A stretch of 64,000 bases of DNA. Origin: CAYUZU01 sp964448675. Its GTDB lineage: Bacteria > Planctomycetota > Phycisphaerae > UBA1845 > Fen-1342. Positions 60,050 through 64,000 of the stretch are shown here, piece by piece (position 1 is the stretch's first letter; every line of letters begins with the position of its first letter). A model generated the notes under the pieces. It had not been told where the DNA came from, did not search any database, and saw only the letters and a list, made by a program, of their open reading frames with translations. The stretch is taken from contig CAYUZU010000007.1 in NCBI GenBank assembly GCA_964448675.1, positions 1 through 64,000 on the forward strand, read 5' to 3'. A program made the position numbers and the translations under genes.

Positions 60050-60841
60050 ATGTCTAGAAGAGGCATCAGTGTACTGGGCACGACCGCACTTCTTGGGGTG
60101 TTCGTGCTGGGTGGTTGCCCGGTCATCAATCCCGGCTCGGCGCTGGGGTTGCAGGACTGGGGACGAGATTTGTTGTCCATCCCGGTGGGCGTGATTATCG
60201 GCGAGCTGATCGACGAGGCCCAGGGAACGAACGTGGCCGTGGACGCGGACGCGATTCACGACCAGCTGTTCGCGGAGCTCCAGGCCGAGCTGTCGCAGCA
60301 GGTCGCGCCGGGCGTGCCCGGGCCACAGGGTGAACGCGGGGCCCCGGGGGCCGACGGCGCGGATGGCGCCGACGGTGCCGACGGCCTGAACTGCTGGGAT
60401 CTCAACGGCAACGGCGTCAAGGACCTGCCCGCCGAGGACACCGACGGCAACGGCGTTGTCGACGTCTATGACTGCCGCGGCGCCGACGGCGCGGACGGCG
60501 TGTGCATCGACTGCGACATCGTCTATCCGGTCGCCGCCGGCTGCGTGAGCAACAAGGGCGAGGTCGTCAGCGGCTACGGCTTCAACGCGATGCGCTACGA
60601 GAACGGCATGTTCGTCGTGGCGCTGGTGGGCTACGAGTTCCCGGACGGCTTCGACCCGAACGATCTCGTGGTCATCGTTACGCCGGATTACGCCCTGCAG
60701 CAGAAGATCACGCCGCAGTACGACCCGCAGACGCAGCAGTTCGGCTTCGTGGCCGAGTTCGTGGATGTTGCCTTCAACCCGGTGAACAGCAACTTCTGCT
60801 TCTACGTCATCGACGCGAGCGAAGACCCCTACGCGGACTAA
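60050..60841 (+). CDS. Collagen-like lipoprotein with EF-hand-like repeats
   Basis: A 263-residue exported protein; AAGGAG six bases before ATG 60050 decides the start. Signal peptide ends in lipobox LGGC (VFVLGGCPV). After a helical region come Gly-X-Y repeats (GVPGPQGERGAPGADG continuing as GADGADGAD), then a calcium-loop-like stretch (DLNGNGVKDL, DTDGNGVVDVYDC), a second short GADGADG run, and a Cys-containing beta domain to the end. No enzyme motif is seen; a surface stalk or adhesin role is likely. The PEP-CTERM gene follows after 21 bases. Confidence 0.7.
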   Translation: MSRRGISVLGTTALLGVFVLGGCPVINPGSALGLQDWGRDLLSIPVGVIIGELIDEAQGTNVAVDADAIHDQLFAELQAELSQQVAPGVPGPQGERGAPGADGADGADGADGLNCWDLNGNGVKDLPAEDTDGNGVVDVYDCRGADGADGVCIDCDIVYPVAAGCVSNKGEVVSGYGFNAMRYENGMFVVALVGYEFPDGFDPNDLVVIVTPDYALQQKITPQYDPQTQQFGFVAEFVDVAFNPVNSNFCFYVIDASEDPYAD

Positions 60842-60862
60842 AGAGTCCAGGGAGAGTTTGGT

Positions 60863-61564
60863 ATGAGGTATCTGGCAGCCATTCTGTTGAGCGGTGTCGT
60901 CGTCAGTAGCGGCCTGGCCGCCTCGATCACGACGCAGCACTTCAGCAGCATTGCGGAAGTCAACGACTACGTCATCAACGACCCCGACTTCGAGTTCTAC
61001 GCGCGGGGCGATACCGAGATGACGTCCATGACGGCACCGCCCGACGGCTACGACGAGGCCCCGCTCACGGACGGCCTCTGGATCAACGGCGACCCGCATT
61101 CGTTCCGCGTCGCCTACGATGTCGACACGAATCGGGCCGGCATCTCGCTCGACAACGAGTACACCAGCGAGCTGCCGATCGACATCCACCCGGATACCAA
61201 CGGTCTGCTGATCACCGCGTTTACCGACGTGCCGGGTGCGACCGTCAGGGTGCACAACATGCGGATCATCCTGAAGGTGGGCGAGGCCTTGCAGTACTAT
61301 CCGCCGCTCGGCGATCCGCCCATCGCGGACCAGGCGCTCGCGCCCGACACCGACTTCCTGATCATCGAGACCGACCTGGCGCTGACGGATTACACGTTCG
61401 TACTCGCCGGACAGGTGACCTTCAGCTGGCCGGGCGGCGCGGACGACATCCCCGCCGGTGCGAACCAGTGGTTCGAGGTGTCGCCGATCGTTACGCCCGA
61501 GCCGACCGGCGGCGTGCTGGCGCTGATGGGCTCGGTGGTCTTTCTGCGACGGCGGCGCGCGTAA
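60863..61564 (+). CDS. PEP-CTERM surface protein
   Basis: A 233-residue exported protein: signal peptide YLAAILLSGVVVSSGLAA, a beta-rich central domain of unknown family (DYVINDPDFEFYARGD, VRVHNMRIILKVGEALQYY), and a C-terminal TPEPTGGVLALMGSVVFLRR, a PEP-CTERM sorting tag for exosortase. AGGGAG precedes the ATG. It is 21 bases after the collagen-like lipoprotein gene, so the two are probably one unit, and a strong terminator follows. Confidence 0.78.
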   Translation: MRYLAAILLSGVVVSSGLAASITTQHFSSIAEVNDYVINDPDFEFYARGDTEMTSMTAPPDGYDEAPLTDGLWINGDPHSFRVAYDVDTNRAGISLDNEYTSELPIDIHPDTNGLLITAFTDVPGATVRVHNMRIILKVGEALQYYPPLGDPPIADQALAPDTDFLIIETDLALTDYTFVLAGQVTFSWPGGADDIPAGANQWFEVSPIVTPEPTGGVLALMGSVVFLRRRRA

Positions 61565-61620
61565 GCGTCACGGCGGGCCGATCTTTCGATCTACCCTGTG
61601 TTCCGTGAAAACGTAGGCCT

Positions 61621-61655
61621 GACCGCGGCCGGTTGCGACCGGCCGCGGTCTTTTT
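61621..61655 (+). terminator. Rho-independent terminator
   Basis: A perfect 13-bp stem (61621-61633 with 61638-61650), a 4-base loop and TTTTT. The strongest terminator in the window; it ends the collagen-like/PEP-CTERM unit. Confidence 0.93.
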
Positions 61656-61771
61656 CATGGTCGCGCGCCGCCGCCGGCCCCAGATTGTTGGGCTGCCGCC
61701 GCAGCCGGGTATGATGCGCTCCCGCGCGCGACGGCCGCGCGACAGGTCTTCTGCGAGGCCACCACCGGATC

Positions 61772-62431
61772 ATGGCACAGGACATTCTCCGCACCGCCGG
61801 CTTCGACCTGGACGCGGCCACCACGCAGCGGCTGGCCGCCTTCGTGCAGGCCCTGCACGACGAGAACCAGCGCATCAACCTGACCGGGGCCCGCGACGAA
61901 GCCGCTCTCTGGCACCACGTCTGCGACTGCCTGGCCCTGCTGCGTGTGCCGGCGCTGGAGGCCGCCTCGCGCCTGCTGGACCTCGGCAGCGGCGGCGGGC
62001 TGCCCGGCGTGCCGATTGCCTGCGTGCGCCCCGCGCTGAACGTCACCGTGCTCGACGCCACGCGCAAGAAGGTGGACGCCGTCGCGCGAATCGTCGCCCG
62101 TCTCGGCCTGCCCAATGTCGCCACCCGCTGGGGCCGGGCCGAGACCCTCGCGCGCGAACCCGCCTGCCAGGCCCGGTTCGACATTGTCACGGCCCGCGCG
62201 GTCGCCGCGCTGCCGAAGCTGATTCCGCTCGCGGCGGAATTCGTCCGCGAAGACGGCCAGCTGTGGCTGTTCAAGTCGGCGGCCGCCCTGGGCGATGAGC
62301 GTGCCGCCGCGGCACCGGCAGTGCGGCAACACCACCTGGAAGCCATTGAACCGGTGCAATACCGGCTTCCCGGCGAAGCCACGCCGCGCGTACTCCTGGG
62401 CTACCAGCGCAGCCGACGACCTTGGTCGTAG
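61772..62431 (+). CDS. rsmG: 16S rRNA (guanine527-N7)-methyltransferase (RsmG/GidB)
   Basis: A 219-residue SAM methyltransferase. Motifs: an N-terminal helix pair with ENQRINLTGARDEAALWHHV, the SAM loop RLLDLGSGGGLPGVPIACV, LDATRKKVDAVARI and FDIVTARAVAALPKLIPL. It methylates G527 of 16S rRNA; loss gives low-level streptomycin resistance in other bacteria. mnmG (gidA) and parAB, frequent neighbours, are not adjacent. Confidence 0.92.
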   Translation: MAQDILRTAGFDLDAATTQRLAAFVQALHDENQRINLTGARDEAALWHHVCDCLALLRVPALEAASRLLDLGSGGGLPGVPIACVRPALNVTVLDATRKKVDAVARIVARLGLPNVATRWGRAETLAREPACQARFDIVTARAVAALPKLIPLAAEFVREDGQLWLFKSAAALGDERAAAAPAVRQHHLEAIEPVQYRLPGEATPRVLLGYQRSRRPWS

Positions 62432-62569
62432 CGCCGGGGGTGAATCAAGACAAGGAGAAGGCCGCGATCGACGGCCGGTTTCGTCACGCAGCCGGGCATG
62501 ACGTACCCACCGCCGATCGCGGCACCAACAAGAAAGGGGTTGACGCGCGCTAGCCGCTGCGCGGGAGGA

Positions 62570-63355
62570 TCAGAAGCCGCCTCTCCGCGGACCACCAGGC
62601 CCGCCGGGCCCTCCCGGGCCATCCGGACCGCCGGGGCCACCTGGACCGCCGGGACCATGGCCGGGCGGCGGCGGGGGCAGCTCGTCCAGAATCGCCAACT
62701 GCTCGTCGGTCAGGATGGCACGGAATTCCTCGCAGGCCTCGTCGCGGCGCGCTTCGATTGCGGAGCGCGTCTCGTCGTGAATCACGAGCCAGTCTGCGGT
62801 CTGTTGCTCGGACAACGCGAGCGCATTCGCCAGCCGTTGCATGTGTGGCGGCAGGCCGTCGTGCTCGGGCGGCTCCGGCTGTTGCGTGCCGCAGTAGGGG
62901 AAGCGCGGCGGCCGGTTCGGCGGCGGCCCCTCGCCCTCGTGGTTGCCCATCAACTCCTCGAGCAGCGCGAGCTGTTCCTCGCTCAGCAGTGCCTCGAAAT
63001 CCGCGCGCGCGGCGTCACGCAGTACCTCGATGTCCTCGTGCAGCAGCGCGAAGATCTCTTCGGCCAGGGCGCGCTGCTCGTCGGTGAGCTCGAGCGGGTC
63101 GCCGTGCGGCGGGCGCGGCCGATCCTCGCCGTTGTCGGCGGCCTGAGCCATGGGCCCGCCCCGCGCGCCTCGGCCAATGCCCGACTCGCACCCGACGGCC
63201 GTCTCGAGTGTCGCCGCATCCTGCTCGCCGGCCACGAGCGAAGCGACGGTGTCGAGCAGGTCGCTGGATTCGGCTGGGCCGCCACAGCCGGCCACGGCGA
63301 GCAGCGCGAGTGCGGTCAGGCCAACGGTCCATCGGAGTGGGAATCGCGTGCACAT
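62570..63355 (-). CDS. Spy/CpxP-like lipoprotein with Gly-Pro-rich tail
   Basis: A 261-residue exported protein. AGGAGG seven bases before the ATG; signal peptide with lipobox LLAVAGCGG. Two helical regions carry LTxEQ-like repeats (LELTDEQRALAEEIFALL, LLSEEQLALLEEL, ALSEQQTADWLVIHDE, ILTDEQLAILDEL) in the manner of Spy/CpxP/LTXXQ periplasmic chaperones or metal sensors. The last 35 residues are a GGPGGPGG low-complexity tail. Function beyond a stress-sensor-like helical hairpin is unknown. Confidence 0.65.
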   Translation of the reverse strand: MCTRFPLRWTVGLTALALLAVAGCGGPAESSDLLDTVASLVAGEQDAATLETAVGCESGIGRGARGGPMAQAADNGEDRPRPPHGDPLELTDEQRALAEEIFALLHEDIEVLRDAARADFEALLSEEQLALLEELMGNHEGEGPPPNRPPRFPYCGTQQPEPPEHDGLPPHMQRLANALALSEQQTADWLVIHDETRSAIEARRDEACEEFRAILTDEQLAILDELPPPPPGHGPGGPGGPGGPDGPGGPGGPGGPRRGGF

Positions 63356-63481
63356 GGGGATACCTCCTGTACAGTAGGCACTTCCCGGCCCTTGTACGCC
63401 GCGGGCCGAGCGTTCTGCCCCTGTAAACGCACCGCGGGCGGGGCTATTCGGGAATCTCGCGGAATATCTGGCGAGTGGCGA

Positions 63482-64000
63482 TCAGGAGACACTGAGCGCG
63501 ATTTGCGCAAGCAATGCCGTTCCCAGGGGCAGCGCGTCCTCGTCGATATCGAATCGCGGGTGGTGATGAGGATACTGGCAACCCTTATCCTCGTTGCGGG
63601 CCCCGACAAACAGAAACGCGGCGGGCACTTTTCGCGCGAAGTAGGCGAAGTCTTCGCCGCCGCCCTGTGGGGGAAGAGTGAGCAGTTGATCCTCACTGAA
63701 GCCGACGGCACGCGCCGCGGCCAGGGCGTGCTCGATCGCGCCCTGATCATTGATGAGGGCCGGGTAGCCGGGCGGAATGTCGATGGTGGCGGTCGCACCC
63801 TGGGCCTGCGTGACGCCGTCGACGATCTCGCGGATGCGGCGAGTGACGGTTGCCAGCGTGGCGTCATTCAGCGTGCGCACCGTGCCGCGCAGCTTGACCT
63901 CGGGCGGGATGATGTTGGAGGCGGTGCCGCCGTTGATCTGTGTAACGGAAACCACCGCACTCTCCGCCATCGCGATCGAACGACTGATGACGCTTTGCAG
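63482..64000 (-). CDS. M20-family amidohydrolase/peptidase, N-terminus off window
   Basis: The C-terminal 172 residues of a metal-dependent M20D amidohydrolase (hippurate, N-acyl-amino-acid or IAA-amino-acid type); the frame is open to base 64000. It includes the lid-domain strand INGGTASNIIPPEVKLRGTV, then GGGEDFAYFARKVPAAFLFV with the catalytic-domain Glu-Asp, and the metal-ligand His in PHHHPRFDIDEDALPLG. The first metal site must lie outside the window. Confidence 0.88.
   Translation of the reverse strand: MQSVISRSIAMAESAVVSVTQINGGTASNIIPPEVKLRGTVRTLNDATLATVTRRIREIVDGVTQAQGATATIDIPPGYPALINDQGAIEHALAAARAVGFSEDQLLTLPPQGGGEDFAYFARKVPAAFLFVGARNEDKGCQYPHHHPRFDIDEDALPLGTALLAQIALSVS

Noticed and set aside
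59279..61255. A 658-codon minus-strand frame over the long intergenic region and lipoprotein gene
   Set aside because: No motif, unlikely composition, and antisense to well-supported exported proteins with good ribosome-binding sites.
62585..62680. Short tandem GC-rich repeats resembling an array
   Set aside because: They encode the GGPGGPGG tail of the Spy-like lipoprotein; low-complexity coding sequence, not CRISPR.

Overview
The window looks like a chromosomal piece of a GC-rich planctomycete (Planctomycetota, probably Phycisphaerae-like), read from gene content only. Pointers are two PEP-CTERM surface proteins, four secreted proteins ending in dockerin-like repeats of a planctomycetal style, a type II pseudopilin with the FTLIELLVVVAIIALL leader, a double-DUF4159 protein, and a CUT1 sugar transporter whose binding protein is fused to its permease. 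Ferredoxin-dependent 2-oxoacid oxidoreductase (KorAB), an archaeal-type GatDE amidotransferase and a corrinoid-type URO-D protein hint at an anaerobic lifestyle. I saw no rRNA, tRNA, CRISPR array, insertion sequence or phage gene.

Layout. 1-13.5 kb is housekeeping and signalling: a partial SDR epimerase, frr, murA-prmC, the DUF4159 protein, a GAF-PP2C phosphatase, a PcrA/UvrD helicase, a possible 21-residue membrane peptide, and a PAS hybrid histidine kinase split by an in-frame TAA. 13.6-36.5 kb is an alpha-glucan (starch/glycogen) locus: a secreted GH13 branching-type enzyme, a PEP-CTERM starch-binding-like protein, a Cys-rich multidomain surface protein, a pseudopilin pair on the opposite strand, a GH57 enzyme with a CBM25-like module, a large GH57-like/DOMON-like protein, two paralogous GH13 maltodextrinases, MalG, and an SBP-MalF fusion. 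Four secreted members carry C-terminal dockerin-like repeats. 36.6-43.9 kb holds trmJ, a thioredoxin-fold protein without cysteines, a lipoprotein phosphatase, an RMD1/DUF155 protein and gatE-gatD. 44-54.6 kb holds a G3E GTPase with a URO-D-thioredoxin fusion, a sodium:solute symporter, a SerA-like dehydrogenase, an aminotransferase-folK-flavin reductase run, and korAB. 54.7-64 kb holds trpA, trpE, a K+ channel, cysK, a collagen-like lipoprotein next to a PEP-CTERM protein, rsmG, a Spy/CpxP-like lipoprotein and a partial M20 amidohydrolase.

How it fits together. The central locus would bind and cut alpha-glucans outside the cell with surface-held or assembled enzymes (GH57, GH13, starch-binding modules). 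It would then trim maltodextrins with the two GH13 enzymes, one of them a predicted lipoprotein, and import them through the SBP-fused MalFG-type transporter; the ATPase must lie elsewhere. Promoters are recognisable as extended -10 elements (TGCTAnnnT), and several genes appear leaderless, with a TAnnnT box 6-8 bases before the ATG.
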